From Mesostigma viride (Eukaryota > Streptophyta > Mesostigmatophyceae > Mesostigmatales > Mesostigmataceae): DNA of 58,233 nucleotides. This document shows positions 1 to 10,653 of the stretch, in pieces. The DNA is taken from contig RPFO01000648.1 in assembly GCA_009746045.1 (NCBI GenBank), positions 188,001-246,233 on the forward strand, written 5' to 3'. How positions within the stretch are numbered: position 1 is the stretch's first letter; every line of letters begins with the position of its first letter. A program made the position numbers and the translations under genes. The notes under the pieces are model-generated. The model saw only the letters and a program-made list of their open reading frames with translations, did not search any database and was not told the DNA's origin.

Positions 1-820
1 TTTTCATTTTCAGGGGTCAAAAAATGCCAAAAACCCATTCCCGGACTATGGGTTAACATTCCATTCGTTAATTAGACATCAATATAATAGGCGTCCACCA
101 TGGCTAGGGGACAGCCATTTAGGTCACTTGGCTTGGTAACACAAAGGAGCAAAAACAAAGGACTAAATGCTACACTGCTCTACAGCAGGTCACGACACAC
201 ATGTAATATTAGCCGTCCGATAGGTGGCGGCGCATCACTAGGCATCGGATGCGTTTTCACATGCACATGGGTCATGCACATGGCTAGCCTATGTCAAGGG
301 GGCAGCGCCGGCGCCAAAGTACTCGTCACTAATATATATTAGACTTCGTTCCTAAGGCGCGGCTCACAAGCTGCAAGGCTCAACTTTGGTAAATTTGGCT
401 CCGGACCAAATTTGGCGCGGCGCGGCGCCACACACAAGCGCCGGACTTGGTACAAATTCACAGTCAAGGCGTAAATTACAAATTCCGCACCGTACCACTA
501 GGGCTCGGCGTAACTCACACATTTCTAGTGAAAATATTCCGTAAAACAATCACACTATGTCCACGGCCATATATGGCTAGGCCAGAAATCTATCGAACGA
601 ATTAAAACATTTCGGCCAGAGCAAATAAACATGCGAGCCTGTGGCACAGAACTGGTACAACTTTTGACACACCCCCTTGGGCCATGGGCGAGAACTACCT
701 GGCTTGTCACCAAAAAACACTTGTTACCCTAGTGTAGGTGAGCAGTTGGACGCGTCCGTCCTAAACACCCCCTGACAAAGGCACTGCGTCTGGTTTCACA
801 TAATCAGGTGTTGAACCTGG
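1..820. other. No gene recognised; repeat-like start
   Basis: No open frame here looks coding; the longest is about 80 codons with no recognisable domain. The first 55 bases (TTTTCATTTT, then AGGGG, then GCCAAAAA) resemble 3,127-3,180 and probably belong to a dispersed repeat family. Confidence 0.5.
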
Positions 821-854
821 CTATAGGGGTATATCTGTCATCACTGTCAGCGGC

Positions 855-1953
855 TCACAGAACTGTCTCAAGGGTCCCGGATGGGCCTGCGTCAGTGGCA
901 AAACAGAAACCGGGTGGAAGTTCGCTGGCCTCCTGTGTCGCGTGTGCCTGAGCTGGCTTCTCCTTCGGTCGCAGCTCGGGGTGCTTCCGCCAGCAGGTGT
1001 CGGGTGTGTGACCGGGCTTCCTGCAGAAAGAACAGCGCTTGGGCTTGCTGGCTGCTCCAGTCGCATAGACCTGACCAGGTGGCTGGGCACCAGAGGTGCC
1101 TTCCTGCGGCTTGGTGGCACCCCCTTGCCCCTTGGAACCAGTACGGCGGTCGACCATGAAGTCGTCGATCTCCAGAAACAGGAGCTTCACCTCCCCCAAG
1201 GACATCCCATCGCGCCGGCGGGCGGCCAGTGCCTGTCGATACTGTGCAGGCAGGCCAGCCATCATTTAATCGCGCCAGGCTTCATCAGTGAGGGGGATGC
1301 CCAGGTCATGGAGGCGGCGGCGGAGGACCTCACCCCTTGTCCAGTAGCTTATCCCTGTCTCTGTCGCTGGGTTCATCTCGATCCTTGCAATCTCGCGTTT
1401 TTTCTCCGAGCGCTTTGTAGCTGTCCGTCATCATCGGCTGCTCGATGGTATCACGAAGCCATGCAAACACTGTTGATGCCCGCTGATCGGGGCACGAGTC
1501 AGCCAGAGAGACTGCCCAGTCTTCCAGGCACATGAGGAGGGGTGCAAGGAGCACCTCATCCAAGTTCCGGTTTTCTGGGTTGTCCTCGGCCGTCCCGAGT
1601 AGGATATCAGCGACGCCCTGGGAGCGGCACAACGTGGTGAACTGTAGCTTGAATGTGATCCACTTGTCAATATCTTTGCTGTTGATCTTCGTTACATTCT
1701 TCACTGCTTGAGAAAGAAAGCGTGTGTTGGCTAGGCGTTCCGCAGCGCGATCAGCAGCGCGGCTAGTCATTCTGAACAGGGGTATGGCAATGCTGGGGCT
1801 AAGGTCTGACTCAGAAAACAGGGGTGTAATGCGCCGTAGTCCGTAAACAGTATCGAATTCGATACAGTTTGGGTTCCCGCTAGAAACGGCGCCGCGCCGG
1901 TAGCGCCGCGCCACTTCTGACGGAGGACACGTGTCCGGTGGGTCCGGAGACAC
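855..1953 (-). pseudogene. Ty1/copia-type gag remnant with CCHC zinc knuckle
   Basis: This is a retrotransposon capsid (gag) relic; an intact copy would package element RNA in virus-like particles. The likely start is the Met at 1,770 (MTSRAADRAAERL), followed by a UBN2/copia-like capsid region. The 3' part has the copia-gag-like segment GLPAQYRQAL followed by SLGEVKLLFLEIDDF, then a CCHC zinc knuckle, CSFCRKPGHTPDTC (CX2CX4HX4C). The frame is broken twice: a frameshift near 1,320-1,330, and an in-frame TAA at 1,266-1,268 just before MMAGLPAQ. No protease, integrase, RT or LTR was found next to it, so it is a solo fragment. Seen: zinc knuckle and stops. Inferred: copia rather than gypsy, from the gag style. 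Confidence 0.75.
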
Positions 1954-3785
1954 TTAGGGACGAAGGTGGTGCATAGGTTTGGGGGGTATATTCGCCATAG
2001 CCTGGTTATTACAACGTGAATTGAGAATGTATCACGTGACTTTGGCGGGAAATTTTCACTCGCGCGCGCGTATCGAGATATGGCTGCCAACGTGCCGTTA
2101 TCAGGGAAATTTTGCGTCTCGCGGCTAGAAACGGTTTAGAATGTTGCTCAGAATGATGATGCGTGTTTTTCGTAGGTCAGGCATGGCCAGATTGGTAGGA
2201 CTGGGAAAATACAGGTAGGAAAATACTGCCTTCTTGGTCGTCAGTGCCATATGAGTTATAGCTTACCATATTTCGATTTTCTCTGTATGGCCGAGCAGTC
2301 TGCGCCAGCCCGAGCATCCAGGTTTGGTACGGGGCATCTGCTGCAAGGTTTGCTGGGATTGCGGACGAGGTCATTTTAATTGTAGGTCATATTTGCACGG
2401 AATATCAACGTAGTAACCATAGCGGATGCATGCATGATGCGGCTATGGCGGCCTATGCCTGTAGCGCACTAGTATGTGTGAGATCTGAGGGTGCCGGCCA
2501 GCAGAATCCGGGCGGGACGTGAATGAGCCAGGTACGGCAACGTGTTTGCATGTTGTTTGGCGCGGAATACGCCTGCCATGCATTATAGTTGACGAGTTTA
2601 TTGGTGCAGCACTTAGCAAGCTTCCATGCCTGCTGTAAACAGTGGTATCAGCCCTGTGAGTGCTCAGTTTATGGCATTTCCTTAGAGTATACCACCCCGT
2701 TAGTTTAGGTAGGCAACCCGTTTGCATTCCAGCACTTTTGCCAGTCTTTTGTAGCTTGTTATAATGCATTGCTGTGTTGCATGTCATAGATGGCTGTCTA
2801 CGCGCGCGTAACCCACACACGTATATGAGCGTGGTGCCATGTGCAAAACTCAATTCTGAGTGGCCCCCCCTGGTATGGGGATGCCTGAACTACCTAATAA
2901 AATTATCCAACCTTGACATTGGTGTTTACAACCCTCCCCTGAAAAAAAGGGGGGGGTTCCATGGTGTGATGCATGAAAATGTTCGTCTTTTGTCCAACTT
3001 TGACTGAGAATATCATGCGACCCACTTACAGGACTCAAGATATTATTGCATATTCTGAAAGCCCTTGAAGTGTAGATATTCATGGCATCTTGGTTGAGGG
3101 TATTTGGAGTAGCGGTCTAGGAGTTATGATTTTTTTCATTTTAGGGGGTATGGAAGTGCCAAAAATGGCTCTACGGACAGTGCCGTAGTGGCGGCCATAC
3201 GGACTACTGCGCGCAAACAGTACCGACTTAAAGAAATAGTCAGCACCTAGTTGTCGGCGGCCCCTCCCGTCATGTTGTCAACCACAGCCTTTTCAATGTA
3301 GTAGTAAAAATCCCACAGGCCAAAGTGCCAAGTATTGTCCTCGTGTCTTACAAATCGAATTCGTCAGCCCATGTCGCAGACAGCCTTCCACATGCAGGCC
3401 AAGGCATAGCGGCCCTATCTTTCCCGCATGCATTAATTAAACTATATTCAGAGAAGACCGATACTGTAACTGCCATGTAAGGTCCTCTGCAGAAAGTTTG
3501 CCCGCGTTTATGGCAGGATGCCAGCAAAAACACACCAACGCCACATATGCTGCACAGCCACCTCAATGATGCAGTGCACAACCATGCCACCCACGTCCCA
3601 CCTTGCATGCTAGGTGACGTTTACATGCAATGTCTTGTTACTGTCCTGCCCAAGGGAATGCGAAGCCACATTGCGTGGGCATCTGCATGCACTGCCAGGC
3701 CCTCGAACCTGAGTGGGACCTTCATCACAAGCAGAAAGCACCAGATTCCTTGAATGCAATTTCTTAGCCAAGGCCAAGCACTTAC
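1954..3785. other. Intergenic or intronic sequence, no gene recognised
   Basis: Only short overlapping frames on both strands, without domains. A stretch near 3,127-3,190 resembles the first bases of the window. From about 3,480 onward the sequence is paralogous to 5,798-6,120, so it is probably intron of the duplicated ankyrin module. Confidence 0.4.
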
Positions 3786-3887
3786 CTCTCCTCTGACGTC
3801 CAGGCTCATCCGCTCGTCCTCCACCAGGTACTTGACCAACCCCAGGTGGCCATTCCCAGCAGCGAGGATGAGCGCATTTCTCCCATC
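3786..3887 (-). CDS. Ankyrin-repeat exon (partial gene)
   Basis: A 102-nt, 34-codon exon encoding one ankyrin repeat, a protein-protein interaction module. It contains NALILAAGNGHLGLVKYLVE, the AAxxGHLxxVKYLVE helix-turn-helix core. Both splice sites are visible on the minus strand: acceptor TTGCATAG before GATGGGAGA at 3,887, and donor GTAAGTGC directly after 3,786. Exons of one repeat length are typical of ankyrin genes that grew by exon duplication. The rest of the gene could not be assembled: the other repeats found nearby (5.2, 6.1 and 10.6 kb) are degenerate or isolated, and transposons lie between them. It may be part of a live gene or of a pseudogene. Confidence 0.7.
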
Positions 3888-4373
3888 CTATGCAAATTGC
3901 AAAAGGAAACAATGCAAGCCACAACGAAAGCAAGTCAATGCCAAGGGAGAAACAAAACCTTGCCTGCATTAACACAAATCATGGGTTAATTAATAATAAG
4001 CACGTGACTGCGTCACGTGGGTGCCAATACAGAGTAAAGGACCCTTCAACCCTACATACACTACAAGGAGGGAGGGCGCCCTAGCTTCTCTCACTGCCGC
4101 AAGTGGGCAGGCCACAGAGCGCTCTCTCCACAGCAGCGTGCCGGGGTGCAAGACGTACTGTGGGTGCAATACAACCAGAGCAATACCATAGGTACGCTGA
4201 CGCTACAAAGGTGAGGTGGGCTCAAGATGTCGGCTAAGGCGCAACCTGATGGCCACAAGGCCTGCAAGAGCTAATTGAAGGTACTATAACGCTGTGCGCT
4301 AATAATCATTTCAAGTGCTGTCTAAGCTATCCCATAATCGATTGCCCCCATGTAGACAACTAGCTTGAGTGCT

Positions 4374-5190
4374 CTATCCCGGGGGAGCCCGGGGGGGCTT
4401 CCACAGTTTCTTGTTGACATAAAGGTCCCCGCCCCGCCAGTACACTTGGGGCTTCTCGGGGTTGGTCTTGTGGCGGATGTAGTCGGGCCACTGATCGCGG
4501 CGTTGCTGCTGCTGGGCTGGCGTCAGGTCGTCGTCAAGCGACCAGGAGGTGTTCACCAGCTTCTTGGGGCGAGAGAGGAACCTAACTCGGGCCGTGATGT
4601 CGCTGAAGGTGAGAACCACTGGAGGGGGCCCAGCCTTGTCCCGTGGATGGGGCAGGCGGTTGGCGCCCTGCAGTGTCGCACCTGGCAGCTCCATGCACGC
4701 CAAGAGTTGTTTCTTCAGCTCGTCGAGAAGAGAGTCTGGGGTCTCCTCCGGCTGCTTGTCGAAGCGCCTGAGGATGACCCGGCAGTGGCGACGGTCGCGG
4801 TCAGCGGCCTCGCGGCGCGTGTCTTCCAGCTCCTGGAGCTTGGTGGTGATGGCCGTCGTGGTAGAGGTTGTCTGGCTCTTGAGCAGGTCAGCCCAGGAGG
4901 CGCGAGTCGAGGGGTCATCGCTGGCCCTACCAGTGCTCAGGTTGGGCGGCGATGGTGGCCGTTCGCTCGGCGATCTCGGGGACCTGCATGGCCAGGGCGT
5001 CTACCTTGGTAGCAACTGCCTCAAGTTTCACGGTGCCTTGGCCGACTCGGCCTTCCACCTTGTTATGGCCGGAGGTCACAGTGGCTCTGGCCTCGGAAAC
5101 CTTGGTGACAATGTGCTCTTGTGTAGCAGTAAACTGAGGCTGGAGCTTAAGTGCGACTCTGGCTTCAATGTTGTTGACCTTGGAACACAA
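4374..5190 (-). pseudogene. L1-type LINE ORF1 (RNA-binding protein) remnant
   Basis: ORF1 of an L1-clade non-LTR retrotransposon, an RNA-binding chaperone that coats element RNA. The N-terminal part (5,190-4,927) is a charged, helix-rich segment with coiled-coil character. The next part, in another frame, carries an RRM-like segment (RRHCRVILRRFDKQPEE, then LLDELKKQLLACMELPGATL), followed by the C-terminal domain with FSDITARVRFLSRPKKL, a DLTPAQQQQRRDQW helix and a final PQVYWRGGDLYVN strand. This order matches L1 ORF1p (coiled coil, RRM, CTD). A frameshift lies between about 4,930 and 4,990. No ORF2 follows, so the copy is truncated. It lies between ankyrin exons, apparently as an insertion into that locus. 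Confidence 0.7.
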
Positions 5191-5220
5191 ATCATGTTAT
5201 ATACTATTACTGAATGAAAT

Positions 5221-5420
5221 GCCGTTTGTCAGTCCAGACCACCCAATGACATTGTCGTTGGCATCCAGGCCCATCCGGCCTCTTTGTCCTCCACCAAGGA
5301 AGTATTTGACCAGCTCCACACATGGCTGTAGTAAGCAGCGTTGAGGAGCGAGCGCTTCATCCTGCCAGCGCTTTTTCCCCAAAAGAAAAATCCATGCTGC
5401 CAGCCACAGCACACCTGGCA
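5221..5420 (-). pseudogene. Degenerate ankyrin-repeat exon
   Basis: Minus-strand reading gives ankyrin pieces in different frames: NAAYYSHV and LVEDKEA in one, VELVKYFLGGG and GLDANDNVIGWSGLT in another. At least two indels are needed to join them. It resembles the repeats at 3,786-3,887 and 6,122-6,222 and is best read as a decayed duplicate of the same module. Confidence 0.5.
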
Positions 5421-6121
5421 AATGTCAGCAGTATTGACAGCCCATACTTTATGCCAGGGCAGCCAAAAAAGACCCGATTGCCATAGCAAGCACAGGCGAT
5501 AATATTTCTCAAAGTCGCACTACTATATAAGGCTTTCCAAATCAAAGCAACCCCTATACACTTACAGCAGCCTTGGTCAATACTTTTTGCCTCTCCTAAA
5601 TCCTCGCTGCTACTGACCAAATCAAAGCAGCCGAGAGGGACCCTGGGTGTACCTGGCTAGCGGGGAGCCAAGGGGGGGGTGCCAGGTTTTATGGATACTA
5701 GCAATTCCAAGTACTGAAGCACTGTGTCTGGAAAGCACGCACACAAAATCCCATGTTTGCCATGCCATGTAACTACTATAGCTCTCATGGATGGTCGACT
5801 GCAGAAAGTCAGCGAAGGTACATTACGGAACCACAGCTTCGCAATGGCCCGCCACGTATGCGCTAGCTGCACAAAAACCTGCACAACCATGCCGGCCCCG
5901 CATGCCCCACCTTGCTAGGTGACCACTATCTGCAATGCGTTGTTAGTAGTTAGTAACTGTTGTTAGTAACTGTCAGCGCTCTTTGCCCAAAGGAAATACC
6001 AAGCCATGTCGAGCAGGCATCCGCATGTCACTGCCAGGGCATCCAAGCTGACTGACACCTTCATAACAAGCAGAAAGCACCGGACTCTTTGAATGCAGCT
6101 TTTTAGCCAGGCTGGGCCAAT

Positions 6122-6222
6122 TCATCACTGGCATTCTTTTTCACGTCCAGGCTGCCCCCTTTGTCCTCCACCAGGTACTTGACCACCTCCAGGTGCCAGG
6201 CCTTACGAGCAGCGTTCCAGCC
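6122..6222 (-). pseudogene. Ankyrin-repeat exon, probably decayed
   Basis: Encodes HLEVVKYLVEDKGGSLDVKK, an ankyrin core close to the exon at 3,786-3,887 (same V-K-Y-L-V-E-D and S-L-D-V residues). No convincing acceptor is seen upstream, and the usual A-A-x-x-G-H is altered to A-R-K-A-W-H. The downstream side (5,798-6,120) is alignable by eye with 3,480-3,785, so exon and intron were duplicated together. Confidence 0.55.
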
Positions 6223-6239
6223 GATAATTTAATACCTTA

Positions 6240-7200
6240 GGTAGGTTCGGCCGAATTAACTTGGGTGCTCGGAAGTGGTTATTCCGGGCAAAATAGTGTG
6301 ACGGACCGATTTGCCTCAGGCGGCAAAAGGTTCCGGCACTATTTAACCTAACTCAGTTGCCATGTGTTTTTTGGCACAATTTGTAGCACTTGAAAATATT
6401 GATTATACAGCAAAAGTTATAGCGTGCCAAAGTCAGAATTTCTGCCACAGTACTTTGCATAATTTGGGTGCCGATGGTACCGTCCTCGGATCAATATTTC
6501 TTGTTTGTTATTGTGTCTGAGTACACGAAGTACGATATGCACCGTACATGATGCATGTATAGTTTGCCAGCAATATTGTCGACTAAGTCGATAGCAAGGC
6601 ATGCAGCAGGACTGGACGATTCTGAAGTTAGTCGTTGAGTAACTGTTTTGCAAGTTGTAGGTAGCCGACACTGGAGCGAGTGGCATGAGTGCAAGCCACA
6701 CAATGTGGGTTGTCATCACCAAGCATGGTGCCTGACCCGATGGCAAGGGAACATGGACATGCTATCGGGTGCCAGCACAGTAGAATACCCTCTCTGCCGC
6801 GCGCTAAGATTATACTCAAGTGATAACTCTGCCTATGCAGTCCAACATGCAATACAGTTTTTGGGAGTCGTATGTGCCAGCGGCCACATATGGTAGCTGC
6901 ACTGTGACTAGTGCAAGCATCACAATGCAGATTTCTTGATACCAACCATCAATAAATGCGAAGCATAGTCAGCCATCCTTGGGTTCAACACCTATAGCCT
7001 TCCAAACAATAAGACAGGATATAACACACCTCACACCATGCATGCCGGCCCATCGTGGTACACGGCGTGCCCTACATACACAGTCTAGCGCGGAAAGGCC
7101 TAAGGCCATGCCACAAAGGCAACTCATGATGACATCCTCAAGGCAGCCCCGCTGCCTAGTCCTTGTTGTTGTGTAACCCCAACCATGCTGCTTCTTCAAG
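6240..7200. other. No gene recognised
   Basis: Short frames only, no domains, repeats or splice-bounded exons that I can support. Confidence 0.4.
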
Positions 7201-7213
7201 TAAGAATGACGCG

Positions 7214-8738
7214 CTACGGCCCCTTCAGCTTCTTGTTGGCATGATTCCTCCCCACCATGTGCACACTCGTGACCCGGCTGCCGGTATTGAAGCCCCAGCC
7301 GAGCTTGCTGCGCTCAGAGAGTGGCTGCCATGCCCGCTGCACGGTCACGTTGCTGTCCAGCCCCTCCAGTGACCCTGTCGCTCGAGTGGAAGGCGCTGAA
7401 GCAGTTGACTTGGCGCCCGTGCAGAAGGCCATGTCGCAGTGCAAGCACCCTACAAGCTTGCACATGTAGGATGTCTTGTGCTTGCGGCCCTGGGCAGAGC
7501 ACAGGTGGCACAAGACCTGATCCACCCATGTGATGGCCACATACGGGTAGTACGTGGGCCTTGCCGATGCGGCCCACCGTGCGGCTGAGCTTCACATCCG
7601 GCTGAGCCTGCCACTCCCGAATGGGCACGGTGCCACCTGGCCATGCATGCGATCTCAATGAGCTGCCTGGCCAGCATGACCAAGAAGCTCGCCTGGGTCA
7701 TGCAGGTCTTGGACTCGGTGCGGATCATCACATGCAGCAGGTAGCAGTTGGTGAGCACGTTGGCCAGGTGGCCCATGTCCGGCCGCACCCACCACTTCCT
7801 GGTGACCAGCGCCTTGCTTGGGCACGTCGTACTCCGCCAAGTACTGGTCGTTCACATCGCTGGCCTTGTGGGTGAGGTGGTACTCGAAGATGTACTTATT
7901 GCATGCTGGGACCAGAACACGCATGCCGCTGTGATCGCCATGCCGGTCAATCTCCACCTCCACAAGGGGTCCCAGCCCCTTGGAGAGGGTCCACACCAGC
8001 TCCTTGTCCTGCCAGCTGCATGTACACAGCAGGTGCCCCACGCTGCTCGCCGCCCACGCGTAGTCACCCTGCTTCACCTCTTCCTTCTTGGGCATGCGCT
8101 TGGCCACCTCGTCACATGGCAGCCCCTTGCGGTCGGCACAGATGGTCCCGGCCACGCGGTGGCCCAGCTCAGCCACCCGGTCAAAGGTGCGCAAGCTGGT
8201 GTAGAAGCGGTCCATCGCGACCATGACGGGGCGCTCCAGCACGGACACCGGCCGTTTGCCCCACCACATTGAACGTGTGGTCCTCCTCCTTGACCAATCT
8301 CAGTCACAGGTCTCCGCCTTGATGAGGTAATCTGACTTGCCGTTCAGCGCGAACAGCTTGCAGTGGAAGGGATTGGGCTTGGTGGGATTGTAGCAGTTGA
8401 TGGGACACTTACAGTGCTGGGTCGGGATGGAGCGCTCATCAAGAGCCATGCATGCGGTCCCCGTGCTTCACGTACTTAATTCGGGTACTAGTACCTACAG
8501 CGCGTTCAGATGGTCCTCCAACCACAGCGTCTGCCAGAGCCGATGTGCTCCCTCGGCCCAGTGTCAAGGAGAGGCGCCTGGCAGTCGGCTGCCAGTACGG
8601 GAGGAACGGCGCCATGCGCTGAAACCGCTTGAGCAGCATCATTGAGTCCTGGAACCTGGCAGATTTGCCCGTGCTCCCATTGAACCCTACGCTGGAAAAG
8701 TGTCCTCCCTGTCTGGTTGCTTGGTCACCTGGGGCCAT
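7214..8738 (-). pseudogene. piggyBac-family transposase, decayed
   Basis: A cut-and-paste DDD transposase of the piggyBac type (DDE_Tnp_1_7), which normally moves between TTAA sites. In order on the minus strand: an N-terminal piece (8,738-8,439, FQDSMMLLKRFQRM); first catalytic Asp in MALDERSIP (8,449) with the family's N-P-T-K-P segment; an in-frame TGA at 8,300-8,302; second Asp in VAMDRFYTSLRTF with ICADRKGLP; third Asp in KASDVNDQYLAEYD; then, after a frameshift near 7,800, the helical region HLANVLTNCYLLHVM; and after further shifts the C-terminal cysteine-rich zinc domain (CHLCSAQGRKHKTSYMC, then CLHCDMAFC, about 7,500-7,410). All three acidic residues are kept, but the frame is broken at least three times, so it cannot be active. 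I could not define the TIRs. It lies inside the ankyrin-exon region. Confidence 0.85.
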
Positions 8739-9830
8739 GCTGATGATGATTGCCAGGAGTATCGCAGCTCATGCATTGCAAGTGGGTGCCACTCACGTGC
8801 GCCAAGCTTGCCAGCTTCCGTCCGTGACAGCACCATCGGCACGTGCCTGTCGAGTACGACGCCGTGGGCTTGCTGATGGCCTTCTTCTGGAAAGGGTTCC
8901 CTGCAGCATGCTTCTGCTGTGGCTAGCCATTTCTTGACCGACGTTTTCTCAATATCTTCGCTCTTGTCATCGTCGTCGTCGCCGGCGTCAGATTCGATGC
9001 CATCCCCCCACCGTCGTCACCGTCACTCCCGTCACTGGAAGTTTACGGGTGACCTGCTAGTGCATTCTTTCACCAAAGCTTCATGTTCATCCTCGCTGCA
9101 CAAATGTATGGAAACCTGCTCTCAGCTGAAAAAATCTACAGCTATCTATCATCTGGGAAACTGCACCATGCACACTTCCCGTTCAACGTCACTGCCGCTA
9201 CTCGGCTTGGAACTTGTGAAGTTGTGATTTCCCCCATTAACTGATCAAGCGCCCACTCTAAGCCATGCAGATGTTTCCGCAGGCGCTGCCATCAAAATGC
9301 CATCAAAAGTTTAAGAGTGCGCAGATCCTGCAGCTTATCGCCCGCCATGTCTACGTCCGCGCTAGCTGTTTTCCTCGCATCGTTCGTTTTTGTCATTTTT
9401 TTCTTGCGTTCTGACAGCTGCAAACCATTGGGTATATTTTTTCTCCTGGGTGTTCACCCTGGTCCGGCGGTCAGATACGGTCAGACAAGGTTCCTACGTG
9501 CAGTGCAGATGTAGATCTCGGTGCTGACCTAAAACTGTCCCCCGAAAACCATCCCAAACATTCTGCACAGCTGCCACAAACTCATGCCGATTTTCGACCA
9601 TGAGTTGAACTTGTGGTCGAAAATCGGCACGAGGACGGTTTAGTAGGCCATTTGCACCCAAAGGCTTAAGTTGACATCATGCAGTAACAGCAAGTCAGTG
9701 ACTGAACTCATCGTGTTACAAGCACAACTATTTTCTGGTGTTGTTTAGTAAAATAAACGCAGTCGCGATTTAGTTTGCCGGAAATGTTAAAGTCTTGGAT
9801 TAGGTTCAGACTCCGCGATTGCTTTTGAAA
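8739..9830. other. No gene recognised
   Basis: Only short frames without domains. It may include the 5' flank and left end of the piggyBac relic. Confidence 0.4.
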
Positions 9831-9838
9831 GTTCGCAG

Positions 9839-10312
9839 CAGTGCTTCTGCTAAGGGTTTTTGACAAACGTCAAAATGTTGACTTTTCAGCCCGATTCGTC
9901 CGTTAAAATGTTAACTTTTGCCCCGGCGTTGTGTCAACAATTTGACTTTTCTTCCACGCAGCGTTTCGGCCTTACATCGATAGGGCCACCCATATTTCTT
10001 GTCGTTTTGTGCTGTAAGCATCCAAATCAGGTAGCTCTGGACAAGCATGATCTATTGCATGTTGCTACTATAGTCCCATGATTGACGTCGTGCCCTTACC
10101 CAGAGTACAGGGTAAGGGTTGGCTCTGCCCCCCTTGATGATGCTCGTCAACAAGTTGACTTTTGACCAGTTCATGCGCGTCAAAATGTTGACTTTTTGTA
10201 AAAAAAATGGCGTCAACGTGTTGACTTTTTACCCTAAAATGTTGACTTTTTTTTAGAATTTTCGGTGTTTGCGTCAACCTTTGACTAAAACGTCACGTTA
10301 GCAGAAGCACTG
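9839..10312. mobile_element. hAT-type MITE with TIRs and 8-bp TSD
   Basis: A 474-bp non-autonomous DNA transposon. The left end CAGTGCTTCTGCTAA (9,839-9,853) is the exact inverse of the right end TTAGCAGAAGCACTG (10,298-10,312). The flanks GTTCGCAG (9,831-9,838) and TTTCGCAG (10,313-10,320) form an 8-bp target-site duplication with one mismatch. An 8-bp TSD together with a CAGTG terminus (CARNG type) is the hAT hallmark. No transposase is encoded, so a hAT transposase elsewhere would be required. The interior is A/T-rich, with subterminal palindromic repeats listed separately. Confidence 0.85.
9869..10286. repeat. Subterminal GTCAA-n4-TTGACTTTT palindrome array in the MITE
   Basis: Copies with the form GTCAAAATGTTGACTTTT lie at 9,869, 9,902 (T/A variant GTTAAAATGTTAAC), 9,933, 10,146, 10,179 and 10,212, with a half copy near 10,236 and a diverged copy at 10,273. 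All share one orientation, with the TTTT on the right. They cluster within about 110 bp of the left end and 170 bp of the right end, as expected for transposase-binding subterminal repeats of hAT elements. TTGAC is also the WRKY W-box core. Confidence 0.8.
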
Positions 10313-10560
10313 TTTCGCAGGTCGATCTGCAATCAATACACACTAATAATTGTGAACCAAAGAACGTCAGGAGCAAAACTTACAGCAGTCCTTTGGTTCT
10401 TTTCAGGTTCAGTTAGCGTGCAGAGTGCATGGTGCTCATAAACCCACTGAAGAATGCAGCTACCGCACATACATTGGCACATGATAGTGCACGTGATGGG
10501 GAAATGGGGAATGTGCAAGTCTTGTAGATTTATTCACCTCAGAAAAAGAGACAAACTTGC

Positions 10561-10653
10561 CTGGTACCTGGCGTCCAGCAAGCTTGGCCCCTTTCTCTCC
10601 AGCAGGTGCTTGACACGCGTCAAGTCGCCTTTTGATGCAGCATCTAAGAAACC
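10561..10653 (-). CDS. Ankyrin-repeat exon with GC donor (partial gene)
   Basis: A 93-nt, 31-codon exon with one ankyrin repeat: FLDAASKGDLTRVKHLLE, the D-A-A-x-x-G-D-L-x-x-V-x-x-L-L-E core. The acceptor CTTGCAG precedes GGTTTC at 10,653. After 10,561 the minus strand reads CCAG then GCAAGT, the classic GC-AG donor context. The reading is intact across the exon. It is the only well-preserved repeat on the left side of this module group; the protein it belongs to is not assembled. Confidence 0.65.

Noticed and set aside
4020-4110. Similarity to 54,660-54,790 (GGAGGGAGGG, then TAGCTTCTCTC)
   Set aside because: Only short, diverged blocks. Too weak to define a repeat family by eye.
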